Source: Blautia parvula (GTDB lineage: Bacteria > Bacillota > Clostridia > Lachnospirales > Lachnospiraceae). From it: DNA of 64,000 bases. Positions 34,612-44,735 of the stretch are shown here, piece after piece (the stretch's first letter is position 1; every line of letters starts with the position of its first letter). The stretch lies in assembly GCF_020215665.1 (NCBI RefSeq), contig NZ_CP084061.1, positions 1,240,001 to 1,304,000 on the forward strand. Direction: 5' to 3'. The notes beneath the pieces were generated by a model, which did not search any database, was not told the origin of the DNA, and worked only from the letters and a program-made list of their open reading frames with translations. A program made the translations under genes and the position numbers.

Positions 34612-35508
34612 ATGGAGCAGAATTTATCCCTGTACCGCGTCTTCTACACTGTAGCCAACGCGGGTAATATTTCCAAAGCCGCAGAGCAGCTCTATATCAG
34701 CCAGCCGGCGATCAGCAAATCCATCCGCAAACTGGAGCAGAGTCTGGATGTGACTTTGTTCTCCAGAAATTCCAGAGGCGTCCAGCTCACCGAGGAGGGG
34801 GAGATCCTCTACGACTATGTGCAGAAAGCCTTCTATTCCCTACAAATGGGAGAATCCCGTATTAAGAAGATCAATGACCTGGGAATCGGGCATTTACATA
34901 TCGGGGTCAGCACTACCCTCTGCAAATATATGCTGCTTCCTTATCTGCAGGAATTCATCAAGCTGCACCCACATGTGAAGATCACCATTGAATGCCAGTC
35001 CACCAACCATACCCTGCAGCTTCTGAAGGAAAACAAAATTGATCTGGGGCTTATCGGGGAACCGGAACGGCTTCACCACATACATTTTGATTCTCTCGGG
35101 GAAATTGAGGACATTTTCGTCAGCACCAGTTCCTATCTGGACAATCTGTCCCTGCGCACCAACCACAAGGACGATATCTTCCACACAGCCACTCTGATGC
35201 TGCTGGACAAGGAAAATATGACCCGCCAGTATATAGATGACTACCTCTCCATGCACCACATTGAGACAAACAACCTGCTGGAAGTGTCCACCATGGACCT
35301 GCTCATTGAATTTGCCAAGATCGGCCTGGGCGTGGCCTGTGTCATCCGCCAGTTCGTAGAAAAAGAACTGAGGGATAAGACTCTGGTGGAGATTCCCCTC
35401 CCCTTCCCGATCCACAAGCGGAATATCGGCTTCGCTTTCCTGGATAACCTGCAGCAGACCACAGCGGTAAAGGATTTCATTGATTTTTATAACAGTAAAC
35501 GGCCATAA
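34612..35508 (+). CDS. LysR family transcriptional regulator
   Basis: A 298-residue LysR-type regulator of normal length. The N-terminal winged helix-turn-helix (residues about 3-62) contains NISKAAEQLYISQPAISKSIRKLE. The effector-binding domain (about 90-295) follows, with HLHIGVSTTLCKYMLLPYLQEF at its start. It is transcribed away from leuC and is probably the activator of leuCD, perhaps sensing 2-isopropylmalate as LeuO/LeuB-linked regulators in other bacteria do; that link rests on position only. A forward terminator follows at 35546. Confidence 0.9.
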   Translation: MEQNLSLYRVFYTVANAGNISKAAEQLYISQPAISKSIRKLEQSLDVTLFSRNSRGVQLTEEGEILYDYVQKAFYSLQMGESRIKKINDLGIGHLHIGVSTTLCKYMLLPYLQEFIKLHPHVKITIECQSTNHTLQLLKENKIDLGLIGEPERLHHIHFDSLGEIEDIFVSTSSYLDNLSLRTNHKDDIFHTATLMLLDKENMTRQYIDDYLSMHHIETNNLLEVSTMDLLIEFAKIGLGVACVIRQFVEKELRDKTLVEIPLPFPIHKRNIGFAFLDNLQQTTAVKDFIDFYNSKRP

Positions 35509-35545
35509 TTACAGGAATAACTGCGGGGCAGCGGCCCCACGGCAA

Positions 35546-35592
35546 AGCCGCCGGGAAAAGGATACTTCCTTCACCCGGCGGCTGTTTTTATT
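35546..35592 (+). terminator. Intrinsic terminator after lysR
   Basis: A 10-bp stem AGCCGCCGGG / CCCGGCGGCT with an 18-base loop, followed by GTTTTTATT. It separates lysR from convergent ilvC and may serve both. Confidence 0.8.
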
Positions 35593-35605
35593 TATACATT
35601 AACAT

Positions 35606-36631
<1,026 letters not shown>

Positions 36632-36690
36632 CTAGCATATTGTTTTATCTTAGGGAATAAAAAATCATTCTCTAGCTAACGTATGTAAAA

Positions 36691-37203
36691 TTACTCCTCG
36701 TCTTCCTCTAAATAGAAGACATCATCAACACCTCTGGAAAGTCCGGTGATACCCGTTCTTGCCAGTTCCAGAATCTCATAGCCTTCCAGCAGGTCAATAA
36801 ACGCTTCCAGCTTTGACTTGGTACCGGTAAGCTCAATGATCATGGATTCCTTGCCCACATCAATAATATTGGCACGGAAAATATCCACGATTGAAGAGAT
36901 ACTCGGTCGCTGCTCAGGCTCCACACGGACCTTCACCAGAATCAATTCTCTGTTGACACTCTGCCCGTCCTTCAGCACCTTCACGGTAAGTACGTCTTCA
37001 AGCTTTTCCACCTGCTTGGTGATCTGTTCCAGAATCAGTTCATCCCCTCTGCAGACAACTGTCATACGGGAATAATTCGGATCCGTTGTGATACCCACGG
37101 AAAGACTGTCGATATTATAACCGCGTCGGCTGAACAAACCGGAGACCCGGCTCAGAACACCGGCCGTATTTTCAACCAGAATAGATAAAATTCTTTTGTT
37201 CAT
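36691..37203 (-). CDS. ilvN: Acetolactate synthase small (regulatory) subunit
   Basis: A 170-residue protein with an N-terminal ACT domain (about 3-75, LSILVENTAGVLSRVSGLFSRR) and the C-terminal ALS_ss_C domain (about 85-165, RELILVKVRVEPEQRPSI). It binds valine and stimulates the catalytic subunit (IlvB). The catalytic subunit is not beside it; no ilvB or ilvD is in the window. The start at 37203 is chosen because the promoter at 37260-37288 places transcription after the longer start at 37269. The tail is acidic (FYLEEDEE). Confidence 0.93.
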   Translation of the reverse strand: MNKRILSILVENTAGVLSRVSGLFSRRGYNIDSLSVGITTDPNYSRMTVVCRGDELILEQITKQVEKLEDVLTVKVLKDGQSVNRELILVKVRVEPEQRPSISSIVDIFRANIIDVGKESMIIELTGTKSKLEAFIDLLEGYEILELARTGITGLSRGVDDVFYLEEDEE

Positions 37204-37259
37204 ACAGCACCTTCTCCCATGCTCTCCCGTTTTCACGGAACAGCTTAACTTTTCTTGTA

Positions 37260-37288
37260 ATTCTATCAACTATTCAAAATTTTGTCAA
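37260..37288 (-). promoter_or_regulatory. SigA-type promoter of ilvN-ilvC
   Basis: Reverse-strand -35 TTGACA (37283-37288) and -10 TAGAAT (37260-37265), 17-base spacing. The leader before ilvN is only about 50 bases and holds no T-box, unlike leuA. Confidence 0.82.
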
Positions 37289-37376
37289 TGCATTTAAAGC
37301 GTTATAACTAATTAGTATGTAAATCATAACTGAAAGCTATACCGGCGAAAGCCCTGTATTTTTGCCCCTCTCCCTC

Positions 37377-38537
37377 TCAGCTTTCCCTCAGAACCATCTG
37401 CAGGGATGTGTCTGAAAAGAAAGTATTGGCATTGTACAGATATAAAACCTCCTGTATCTCCTCCACCTGCATCAGCTCTTCCAAATCCCCGTAATAATAT
37501 CTGGGGTCCACTGCCACAATCTTCCGGTACTGGGTCGCCAGAAACGGCAGGTAACAGTTGGCATAGGAATCCTTCAGCACCAAAAGTGTCTTATCTGACT
37601 GCACAGGTGTCTCGATACGGATAAGCGGATGGTTGCCGCCCAGAAAACAGGCGTATCCGTCTCTGGTATCCAGTTTTCCCGTATCGTAAAAGCTGGCTGT
37701 CTTTTTCTGCTCATCCACATAATTGACCACCGAAGAAGGGGAACCGTCCTTTGGCAGAAAGACTTCCAGCTCCTCCTTCTCCCCTGAACGAAAACCGCTC
37801 TTTGCAGACAGTGTACCCTGGAATCCGCCTGTGACAGGCAGCGCGTCAAATGTGATCTCTGATCCATTGTATCCCATGGTCTTCCCTGCCTCCAGAAACG
37901 CCAGATACGCCGCCTCTGTGGTCCAGTGATGGTCTGTCTTATAATACAGTTTCTTGTCCCGGTTCTTTTTCAGGACGCCGCGCATATCCAGAACCGTAAT
38001 TCCCTGCTCCTCCAGCTCTTTTCCGAGGGTGTCAAGATACCTTCCCTGATCTGCTGCCGGTGCGAAGGCAGGCAGCTTGTCAGAGAGGATTTCCACTGCA
38101 TTAGGCACTATCATGGCGTACTGCTTCACTTCCCCATATCTCTTAGCGAAGTCTCCCATGGCGCTGCAGGTCTCCTTCAGGTTTTTCCCGTCGGGTTCTG
38201 TGAACTTCTCTATCAGGTATCCGTCTTTTCCCAGATAGACGCCGTTTGACTCCACTCTGCCGATCAGCCGGTCGAATCCGGCCTTCATCTCAATCCACAT
38301 ATCCCGCAGCAGGAACTGATCAGTGAAATACGTCTCGAACTTCTCCTCATATCTGCCGGATATGATCTGTCCCCCATTGATACCGGGTGCCTGTTCCAGC
38401 ATTCTGTTCTCCTTGTCAGAAAAAGTCCTGTCTCTGGCGATCAGGCTGCCAAGAAAGAAAAAGGCTGTGACTGCGATAAATACCCAGCCTGTAATGATCG
38501 CTGCCCTCCTGTGCAGGTTTTTATTTTTTTCATTCAT
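37377..38537 (-). CDS. DHHW family protein (AlgX/AlgJ-like)
   Basis: A 386-residue protein with an N-terminal transmembrane anchor (about 12-32) and an external SGNH-like acetyltransferase domain. The family-naming motif is YKTDHHWTTEAAYLAF at about residues 200-215. GRYEEKFETYFTDQFLLRD and GVYLGKDGYLIEKF are also typical, and VLKDSYANCYLPFLATQY near 320-337 carries the catalytic Ser. Such proteins act with an MBOAT partner to put acetyl groups on secreted polysaccharides or cell wall. It follows the MBOAT gene by 39 bases and is the last gene of the four-gene operon. Confidence 0.9.
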   Translation of the reverse strand: MNEKNKNLHRRAAIITGWVFIAVTAFFFLGSLIARDRTFSDKENRMLEQAPGINGGQIISGRYEEKFETYFTDQFLLRDMWIEMKAGFDRLIGRVESNGVYLGKDGYLIEKFTEPDGKNLKETCSAMGDFAKRYGEVKQYAMIVPNAVEILSDKLPAFAPAADQGRYLDTLGKELEEQGITVLDMRGVLKKNRDKKLYYKTDHHWTTEAAYLAFLEAGKTMGYNGSEITFDALPVTGGFQGTLSAKSGFRSGEKEELEVFLPKDGSPSSVVNYVDEQKKTASFYDTGKLDTRDGYACFLGGNHPLIRIETPVQSDKTLLVLKDSYANCYLPFLATQYRKIVAVDPRYYYGDLEELMQVEEIQEVLYLYNANTFFSDTSLQMVLRES

Positions 38538-38576
38538 GAACCTCTCCGTTCCGGTGGGGAATCCCCGCCTGTTTTA

Positions 38577-39968
38577 TTAAAAACGCAGGTATAAAAAAGG
38601 ATGGTAAGAGCTGTAGACCAGGCAGGCTGTCCCCAGAAGAAACAGCACGCCGTACAGCACCGCGGAGCCAATTATAGAATCGTGGAACCGGCTCTCCACC
38701 CATCTGTAAAAGCCCGGTCTGCAGGCAAGTATGCACAGCAGGAAGACCACGAGGTTTGTCTTCAGATAATACAGCGCCGCCGTATCCGCAAGACCCACGG
38801 CCCCGATTCCCACCAAATGCCCCAGATATCCTACTGCCTCCCCCAGGGAATTGTGGGAAAACAGCATCCAGCCTGCCATTACCAGCAGCATCGTATAAGT
38901 CCCTGATACCCAGCCCGGCAGTTTTTTCAGCCTGCTGCCAAGAATATATTTTTCTGCTATCAGAAGTACTCCGTAGTATACCCCCCACACAGGAAAATTC
39001 AGCGCTGCCCCATGCCACATTCCGGTAAGGCACCACACGATCAGGATATTGCGGATATGCTTTCCTGTTCCCACGCGGTTGCCGCCCAGAGGTATGTAGA
39101 TATAATCCCTGAACCAGCTTCCGAGGGAGATGTGCCATCTCCGCCAGAACTCAGTGACGCTTTTTGACATATACGGATAGTCAAAGTTTTCTTTTACCGT
39201 AAATCCCAGCATTCTGCTGATTCCAATGGCCATATCGGAATATCCCGAAAAATCAAAATAGATTTCCATGGTAAAGGCAAACATACCAATCCAGGCAGTG
39301 AGCACAGATATATTCCCTGCCCCTGCGCTGATCTCCCCGTAAAGGGAGGCCAGTGTGTCGGCCAGCAGCACCTTTTTTGCAAGACCCAGAATAAACCTTC
39401 TGGCTCCGTAGCCAAGCTGCAGTGCATTCACCCTGCGCTTCTTCATCTGCTCCTTCATGTCCTTGTACCGCACAATAGGCCCTGCGGTCATGGCAGGAAA
39501 AAATACCGCGTAGGCGGCAAAATCCGTAAATTTCTTCTCCGCCTCTGTTCTGCCGTAATAGATATCGAAGAGATAGGACAGATTCTTAAAAGTATAAAAG
39601 GACAGTCCTATGGGAAGCGCCAGCTCCCTGACTGCAATCTGTGTATGAAAAAAGCTGCCGATCAGATTCGCTGCCGGCCCGAAATATTTAAAGAAACAGA
39701 GCAGAAATACATCCACTCCCACGGCAAAGATCAGATCCTGTTTCTTCCGTCTTCCGTCATTCTCCTCTCCTCCGATCTGCAGACCCATAATATAATGAAA
39801 TACCGCAGAAAATATCAGCAGAATAAGATAGACCGGGTCTCCCCAGGCATAAAACACAAGGCTGGCTGCCAGAAGGAACCAATTCCTCCCCGCGGCAGGC
39901 AGCAGGTAGTATATCAGCAGCACTGCCGGTAAAAATGCAAAGATAAAAAACAAACTGTTCAGCAACAT
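38577..39968 (-). CDS. MBOAT family O-acyltransferase (AlgI/DltB-like)
   Basis: A 463-residue polytopic membrane protein (about eleven helices). It shows the AlgI/PatA-type signatures LPIGLSFYTFKNLSYLFDIYYG (about 137-158), FPAMTAGPIVRY, EFWRRWHISLGSWFRDYIYI with the conserved His and Trp (about 267-286), and the catalytic His in GMWHGAALNFPVW (about 317). It moves acyl groups, usually acetyl from acetyl-CoA, across the membrane for transfer to a cell-surface polymer by a partner. It lies between a DUF4358 gene and a DHHW gene in one operon. Confidence 0.95.
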   Translation of the reverse strand: MLLNSLFFIFAFLPAVLLIYYLLPAAGRNWFLLAASLVFYAWGDPVYLILLIFSAVFHYIMGLQIGGEENDGRRKKQDLIFAVGVDVFLLCFFKYFGPAANLIGSFFHTQIAVRELALPIGLSFYTFKNLSYLFDIYYGRTEAEKKFTDFAAYAVFFPAMTAGPIVRYKDMKEQMKKRRVNALQLGYGARRFILGLAKKVLLADTLASLYGEISAGAGNISVLTAWIGMFAFTMEIYFDFSGYSDMAIGISRMLGFTVKENFDYPYMSKSVTEFWRRWHISLGSWFRDYIYIPLGGNRVGTGKHIRNILIVWCLTGMWHGAALNFPVWGVYYGVLLIAEKYILGSRLKKLPGWVSGTYTMLLVMAGWMLFSHNSLGEAVGYLGHLVGIGAVGLADTAALYYLKTNLVVFLLCILACRPGFYRWVESRFHDSIIGSAVLYGVLFLLGTACLVYSSYHPFLYLRF

Positions 39969-40016
39969 ATATATTCTCCCCTGAATCCGGACGCAGTCCG
40001 GAAATCATCCTCCCTG

Positions 40017-40487
40017 CTATTTGATCAATTCCAGAAATTCTTTCCTCCACTGCTGCGCATGACTTCCGGATGCGTACAGCACATAACTTCCCCTCGATTC
40101 CACCGCTGCCTCTGTAAGAAGCGCCGTCTGGGACACGCCGTATCCCTCAAAACTTTTCTTCTGCTCCTCCAGATGCTTTTCCGCACTGTCCAGCACATTC
40201 TCTGCCTCCTTCGGACTTTCCGCCTTTACGACCAGAAACTCATCCACAGACATGGGGGACTCTGCTTTATAAAAAACATATCCTTCAAGATTCCCTGCTT
40301 CCAGCCCGTAGAACCTGCGAAGCTGTCTTGCACCGCATTTTTCCAGGGAAGTTATTGTCTTATCCTGCTCCATTTTGGAAGCTATTTCCTCTATGGGAAC
40401 ATCCTTTGCCCAGCCTCTTGTGCATAAAAAACCAAGGTAGGCTGCCAAAAACATAAGGGTTCCCGCTTTTACCCATTTTATTTTCAT
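40017..40487 (-). CDS. DUF4358 domain protein
   Basis: A 156-residue protein with an N-terminal membrane segment (about 8-25) and an extracytoplasmic alpha/beta domain. ESPMSVDEFLVVKAESPKEAENVLDS-type sequence (VDEFLVVKAESPKEAE) is characteristic of DUF4358. The family very often sits beside MBOAT and DHHW genes in Clostridia, suggesting an accessory role in surface polymer acylation. No biochemical function is known to me. Its stop lies directly beside the start of the gene order: upstream SGNH gene ends one base away. Confidence 0.85.
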   Translation of the reverse strand: MKIKWVKAGTLMFLAAYLGFLCTRGWAKDVPIEEIASKMEQDKTITSLEKCGARQLRRFYGLEAGNLEGYVFYKAESPMSVDEFLVVKAESPKEAENVLDSAEKHLEEQKKSFEGYGVSQTALLTEAAVESRGSYVLYASGSHAQQWRKEFLELIK

Positions 40488-40488
40488 C

Positions 40489-41268
40489 TTATAATCCCGC
40501 CGTATCCGCCAGATAGGACAGCCATGCCGGATAATAACTCTTGATCACATGGATGCCGTCCGGCTCATAAATTCCATCTTTTCCTTCTATTAAAAAAGTA
40601 CAGTCCACAAAGGTATATCCATCTTCTTCACACATGGCCTGAAGTGCCTCGTTAAACGCTTCACAGTACGCATAACTCGGCGTCTCCTTCACAGCCTCTT
40701 TGGTTGCGGGCAGAATGCTGTTGATATAAACTGCAGCATCCGGAAGCCCTTCTTTCAGCCGCCCGATCTGGCGCCTGTATGCCTCAATAAACTTTTTGCT
40801 GTCCCCTTCACAGATTTCCATGTCGTTTGTTCCGAAAACAAAAAACACTGCCGAGGGACGCAGTGAGATGGCATTGTCCACCAGGTCATCTGCCTGGCTT
40901 ACGCTGAGCCCTCTTTTATAGAGCACCACATCCGTGTCCAAAAAGCCGTACTCCACGATGGATTCTGAAAAAGAATCCCCCAGTATCACAGCATTCTGGA
41001 ATGCCCTTTTTAATTCCACCGTATCCCGCTCTTCCCCTTGACTGCCCTCGGAACCGTCCCGGCTTTCCAGGTCTTTCAGAGCATTTTCCGTATGGGAAAT
41101 ATCCGCCTTTTCCAGGGCGGCTACGGTCTTTCTGTTTTTTTCATAAGGAGTTTCTTCGGCGTTTTCCGCCTTTTTAAAGATAACAACAACAGCAATGATG
41201 ACCATCAGCACCACTGCCACAAGAACCCAAAAACGGGTTTTAGATATGTACGCTTTGATTTTTTCCAT
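40489..41268 (-). CDS. Membrane-anchored SGNH/GDSL hydrolase
   Basis: A 259-residue protein with an N-terminal membrane anchor (about 10-32) and an external SGNH domain. Block I is AVILGDSFSESIVEYG with the catalytic Ser, the Asn block is FVFGTNDMEICEGD, and the Asp-His pair is in EPDGIHVIKSYY. The GDSFSES start is typical of a group linked to MBOAT genes, either an acetyltransferase or a deacetylase. The ATG at 41268 has GAAGGG upstream; the first frame codon is a TTG at 41280. It opens the acylation operon. Confidence 0.88.
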   Translation of the reverse strand: MEKIKAYISKTRFWVLVAVVLMVIIAVVVIFKKAENAEETPYEKNRKTVAALEKADISHTENALKDLESRDGSEGSQGEERDTVELKRAFQNAVILGDSFSESIVEYGFLDTDVVLYKRGLSVSQADDLVDNAISLRPSAVFFVFGTNDMEICEGDSKKFIEAYRRQIGRLKEGLPDAAVYINSILPATKEAVKETPSYAYCEAFNEALQAMCEEDGYTFVDCTFLIEGKDGIYEPDGIHVIKSYYPAWLSYLADTAGL

Positions 41269-41335
41269 TTTTCCCTTCAATTCCTATGTCCTTTTCCCCT
41301 ATTCGACAGATTCCCCGATTCCTGTCGTTTAATAA

Positions 41336-41364
41336 ATTATAGACGTTAAAAACTGAAAGTTCAA
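41336..41364 (-). promoter_or_regulatory. SigA-type promoter of the acylation operon
   Basis: Reverse-strand -35 TTGAAC (41359-41364) and perfect -10 TATAAT (41336-41341), 17-base spacing. It lies just after the terminator of the ABC transporter operon. Confidence 0.82.
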
Positions 41365-41390
41365 GGTGAATATTCCAACTTTTATATATT

Positions 41391-41432
41391 TAAAAAAGCT
41401 GTTACAAAATCGCCTGATTTTTGTAACAGCTT
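41391..41432 (-). terminator. Intrinsic terminator of the ABC transporter operon
   Basis: A 14-bp stem AAGCTGTTACAAAA / TTTTGTAACAGCTT with a short loop, followed on the reverse strand by TTTTTT. It lies 9 bases after the stop codon of the fused ATPase gene. Confidence 0.88.
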
Positions 41433-41441
41433 CACAATGAT

Positions 41442-43052
41442 TTATTTTTCCTGCCCCATCATGATGATTCTGTCACTGACGTGCATGACCATGGGCAGGT
41501 CATGGGCAATGAGCATAATAGTCAGATGATGCTCCTCCTGCAGCTTTTTAAACAGATGCATGATCTGTGCCTGAATGGAGATATCCAACGAGGAAATGGG
41601 CTCATCCGCCACAATAAACTCCGGTTCCACGGACAGCGCCCTGGCAATGGCTGCCCTCTGCCGCTGTCCTCCTGACACGTCATAGGGATGGCGGAGGGCA
41701 AGGGCCGGATCAAGTTCCACCTGCTCCATTAAGGAGCGCACCCGCTCCCGCAGTTCCCGCCTGCCTCTGCACAGCTTCTGGATCCTGAGCGGTTCCCCTA
41801 TGATCTCCTCCAGGGTCATGTGAGGATTGAATGCTGAGGAGCTGTCCTGGAAGATCATCTGTCTTCTGTAAATGCGGGCAGTGTCCCCGTGATAGAGAAT
41901 CTTTCCGCCATCCGGTTCGTAAAGCCCTACGATACACCTGGCAAGGGTGGATTTCCCGCAGCCGGAGGGACCGGCCACTCCCAGGATTTCCCCTCTGTAG
42001 ACATCCAGAGAAAAATCCTCCAGGACACGGGAAACCGTATGCCTGTCCAGACGGAAATTTTTAGACAGATGGCGAATCTCGATGAGCTTTTCCGGTTCCG
42101 GCTCTTTAAGAAGAACCACCTGATCACCGGGTGTTATCTTTTCCTCTACCTGTACAGCCGGATGAGAGACATCCCCCTCCACATGGGGGTGCATATGGTT
42201 GTGCGTGCCGCCGTGGGTATGGGGCATGCCGTTGTGGAAATGTATCTTACCGTGTGTATGCCCGATGCCTTTTCCGTAATTCCGGTATCCCAGCATTTTT
42301 ATGGTATAGGGATTCTGCGCGTGATCAAAAATATCATGGACACTGCCGCTCTCCACAATCTCTCCCCGGTACATGACATATACGCTGTCCGCCACATCTT
42401 CCACCAGACCCAGGTCATGGGTGATGAAGAGAATGGCAACCCCGGTCTCTTTTCTTATCTTTGCCAAAAGCTCCATGATCTGCTGCTGGGTGTCCACATC
42501 CAGCGCAGTAGTCGGCTCATCTGCCAGCAAAAGGCCCGGGCTGCAGGCAAGGGCTATGGCGATTGCCGCCCTCTGCCGCATGCCCCCGGAAAACTGGTGG
42601 GGATACTGGGAAAACCGCTTTTCACATTGCTCAAATCCGGTGAGTTCCAATAGTTCCAGTGTTCTGGCCTTTGCCTCTTTTTTTGATATTTTCTCATGGA
42701 GAAGGATGGTCTCCATAATCTGCTTTCCGATGGAAATCGTTGGGTTCAATGACAGATAAGGGTCCTGAAACACCATGGAAATCTCCCTGCCGCGGAATTT
42801 CTGCATCTGCTTTTCCGTATATTCCAATATGTTGCTGCCCTGATACAGAATCTCGCCGCTTTCCACCCGGGTCTTATTTCCGAGAAGCTGTAATATGGTT
42901 TTGCACAGCACGGTTTTTCCGGAGCCGGATTCCCCCACAAGGGCAGCCAGCTCCCCTCTTTTAAGCTCCAGACTTACGTGTCTTGCGGCGCGGGTCTGCT
43001 CCTCATCCTGAAAGGTCACGGACAGATCGCGAATCTCCAATAATGTCTCCAT
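41442..43052 (-). CDS. Fused double ATPase of a nickel/peptide-type ABC importer, His-rich linker
   Basis: A 536-residue protein made of two full ABC ATPase domains (DppD+DppF or NikD+NikE in one chain). Domain 1 (about 5-255): Walker A GESGSGKT (40-47), signature FSGGMRQR (154-161), Walker B LLLADEP. Domain 2 (about 323-536): Walker A GPSGCGKST (361-369), signature VSGGQRQR (459-466), Walker B FIVADEP. The linker at 265-297 holds 11 histidines in HTH, HFH, HTH and HNHMHPH patterns. Normal oligopeptide transporters lack this. It suggests binding of Ni2+ or another transition metal, as in His-rich loops of metal chaperones. It is the last gene of a four-gene operon with its own terminator. Confidence 0.94.
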   Translation of the reverse strand: METLLEIRDLSVTFQDEEQTRAARHVSLELKRGELAALVGESGSGKTVLCKTILQLLGNKTRVESGEILYQGSNILEYTEKQMQKFRGREISMVFQDPYLSLNPTISIGKQIMETILLHEKISKKEAKARTLELLELTGFEQCEKRFSQYPHQFSGGMRQRAAIAIALACSPGLLLADEPTTALDVDTQQQIMELLAKIRKETGVAILFITHDLGLVEDVADSVYVMYRGEIVESGSVHDIFDHAQNPYTIKMLGYRNYGKGIGHTHGKIHFHNGMPHTHGGTHNHMHPHVEGDVSHPAVQVEEKITPGDQVVLLKEPEPEKLIEIRHLSKNFRLDRHTVSRVLEDFSLDVYRGEILGVAGPSGCGKSTLARCIVGLYEPDGGKILYHGDTARIYRRQMIFQDSSSAFNPHMTLEEIIGEPLRIQKLCRGRRELRERVRSLMEQVELDPALALRHPYDVSGGQRQRAAIARALSVEPEFIVADEPISSLDISIQAQIMHLFKKLQEEHHLTIMLIAHDLPMVMHVSDRIIMMGQEK

Positions 43053-43081
43053 AAGTGTTCTCTCTTTTCTATAATGAAGTG

Positions 43082-44665
43082 TTACATATCCCAGTCGTAA
43101 ATATTCCAGAAGATACCCACACCGTGATGACCGAGAACCGTGTCCTTCGTCAGTCCGGTGATGTTGTCTTTTGATACATACATGGCGTCAATATATGCGA
43201 TAAAGGTATAAGGAAGGTCTTTTGACAGCTCTGCCTGGAATTCCTTATACAGCGGAAGTCTCTCCTCCTGTGTCTCCAGTTCTCTTGCCTGCTGAAGAAG
43301 TTCGTCTACTTTTGCATTGGAGTAGCTGCTGTAGTTGGCTCCTTTGTCTGTGCCGAATACTTTGTAGGTATGGTCATCCGGGTCAAAAGGACTTCCCCAC
43401 CCGATCAGGTATGCATCCTGGTTTGCCCAGTCTGTCTCTGCTGTCACTTCCACTTTACAGTTCACGCCGATATCCTGCAGGTTCTGCGCGCAGATATTTG
43501 ACATATCAATACGCACCTGGTCTGCCTGACCGTTGGAAATGGTGAAGGCAAGCTGTTCTCCGTCTTTTTCATAATACCCGTCATCGCCCATTTTCCAGCC
43601 GTTTTCTTCCAGAAGCTGTTTCGCTTTCTCCGGATCAAACTCATATTTTTCAATGTCCGGGTTGTTATAAGGTCCCATCTGCAGAGGAGAGTACGCTGCC
43701 TCCCCGTGGCCTAACAGCACGCTGTCCACAATAGACTGGCGGTCAATGGCATAGCTTAAGATATTTGGCAGTTCCCTGTGTCTGCCAAAGAACTCACTTC
43801 CGAAGTTATAAAGGATTCCTCTGTAATCTGCTGTTTTCATAACATCCACAACAAATCCGTCTTCCCCCTCAAACTGCTTGGCATCTTTCGGTGTCACCTG
43901 CGCCAGATCCAGTTCCCCTGATTTTAACTGAAGGGCCCTTGCCTGGGTATCCTCCACAATCTTAAAGACTACCTTGTCAATCTTAGGTGCTCCCAGATAG
44001 AAGTCATCAAACTTTTCAAGGGTAATGCTCTGTCCCTCGTCCCAGGAAACCAGCTTGTATGGGCCGCAGCCCACAGGATTTCTGTTGAAATCATCGGTCA
44101 CGATGTCTTTTCCCTCCAGCAGATGCTTGGGCAGGATTCCGATAGTCAGGTAATCCAGCATGGCAACATTTGGTGCTTTCAGAGTAATCTTCACCGTACT
44201 GTCATCCGGAGTCTCAATCCCTGTGATATCCTCATAGTTGGAAGCAATCTCAGAGGCATTGTCCGGGTTCATTATAGTATCCAGCGTAAACTTCACATCC
44301 GCGGAGGTAAAGGTCTCGCCGTCATGGAATGTCACGTCTTTTCTCAAATGAAAGGTATAGGTTTTGGACGCCTCATCCCACTCCCAGCTCTCTGCAAGAG
44401 CAGGTACCACTTTGTCCTCTGCATCATGGGCTGTCATACCTGCAAATATAAGGGAATTGATCTCCCCATGCTCATAGAGCGCAGGGTTAATATTGGTGTA
44501 ATCACCGCTTCCGTAAACCAGCGTCTTTTCCTCCCCGCTCTTATCCGCAGCCTCTGTTTTTGTGTCTGTATCTCCTTTTGCCTTATCGTCTTTGCTCCCG
44601 CAGCCTGCAAGCAGTGAGGCTGCCATGGATGCTGCCAGCAGTAATGTCAGTATTTTCTTCTTCAT
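43082..44665 (-). CDS. Solute-binding lipoprotein of a nickel/peptide-type ABC importer
   Basis: A 527-residue family 5 extracellular solute-binding protein. Lipobox LLAGC ends at Cys22, followed by a charged linker (DDKAKGDTDTKTEAADKSG). The family signature LAESWEWDEASKTYTFHLRKDVTFHDG is at about 90-116 (AESWEWDEASKTYTFHLRK). YAIDRQSIVDSVLLGHGEAA and FDPEKAKQLLEENGWK are also typical. Members bind oligopeptides, glutathione, heme or a Ni2+ chelate. The sequence alone does not decide; the His-rich ATPase of the same operon tilts toward a metal. The gene precedes the ATPase by 29 bases. Confidence 0.92.
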   Translation of the reverse strand: MKKKILTLLLAASMAASLLAGCGSKDDKAKGDTDTKTEAADKSGEEKTLVYGSGDYTNINPALYEHGEINSLIFAGMTAHDAEDKVVPALAESWEWDEASKTYTFHLRKDVTFHDGETFTSADVKFTLDTIMNPDNASEIASNYEDITGIETPDDSTVKITLKAPNVAMLDYLTIGILPKHLLEGKDIVTDDFNRNPVGCGPYKLVSWDEGQSITLEKFDDFYLGAPKIDKVVFKIVEDTQARALQLKSGELDLAQVTPKDAKQFEGEDGFVVDVMKTADYRGILYNFGSEFFGRHRELPNILSYAIDRQSIVDSVLLGHGEAAYSPLQMGPYNNPDIEKYEFDPEKAKQLLEENGWKMGDDGYYEKDGEQLAFTISNGQADQVRIDMSNICAQNLQDIGVNCKVEVTAETDWANQDAYLIGWGSPFDPDDHTYKVFGTDKGANYSSYSNAKVDELLQQARELETQEERLPLYKEFQAELSKDLPYTFIAYIDAMYVSKDNITGLTKDTVLGHHGVGIFWNIYDWDM

Positions 44666-44735
44666 GTCTGTTCTCCTTTTGCGTTTATTGCCGGTTTGCC
44701 GGAATGCCCGGCAGCGGCTGTAATCGGTTGCCGTT

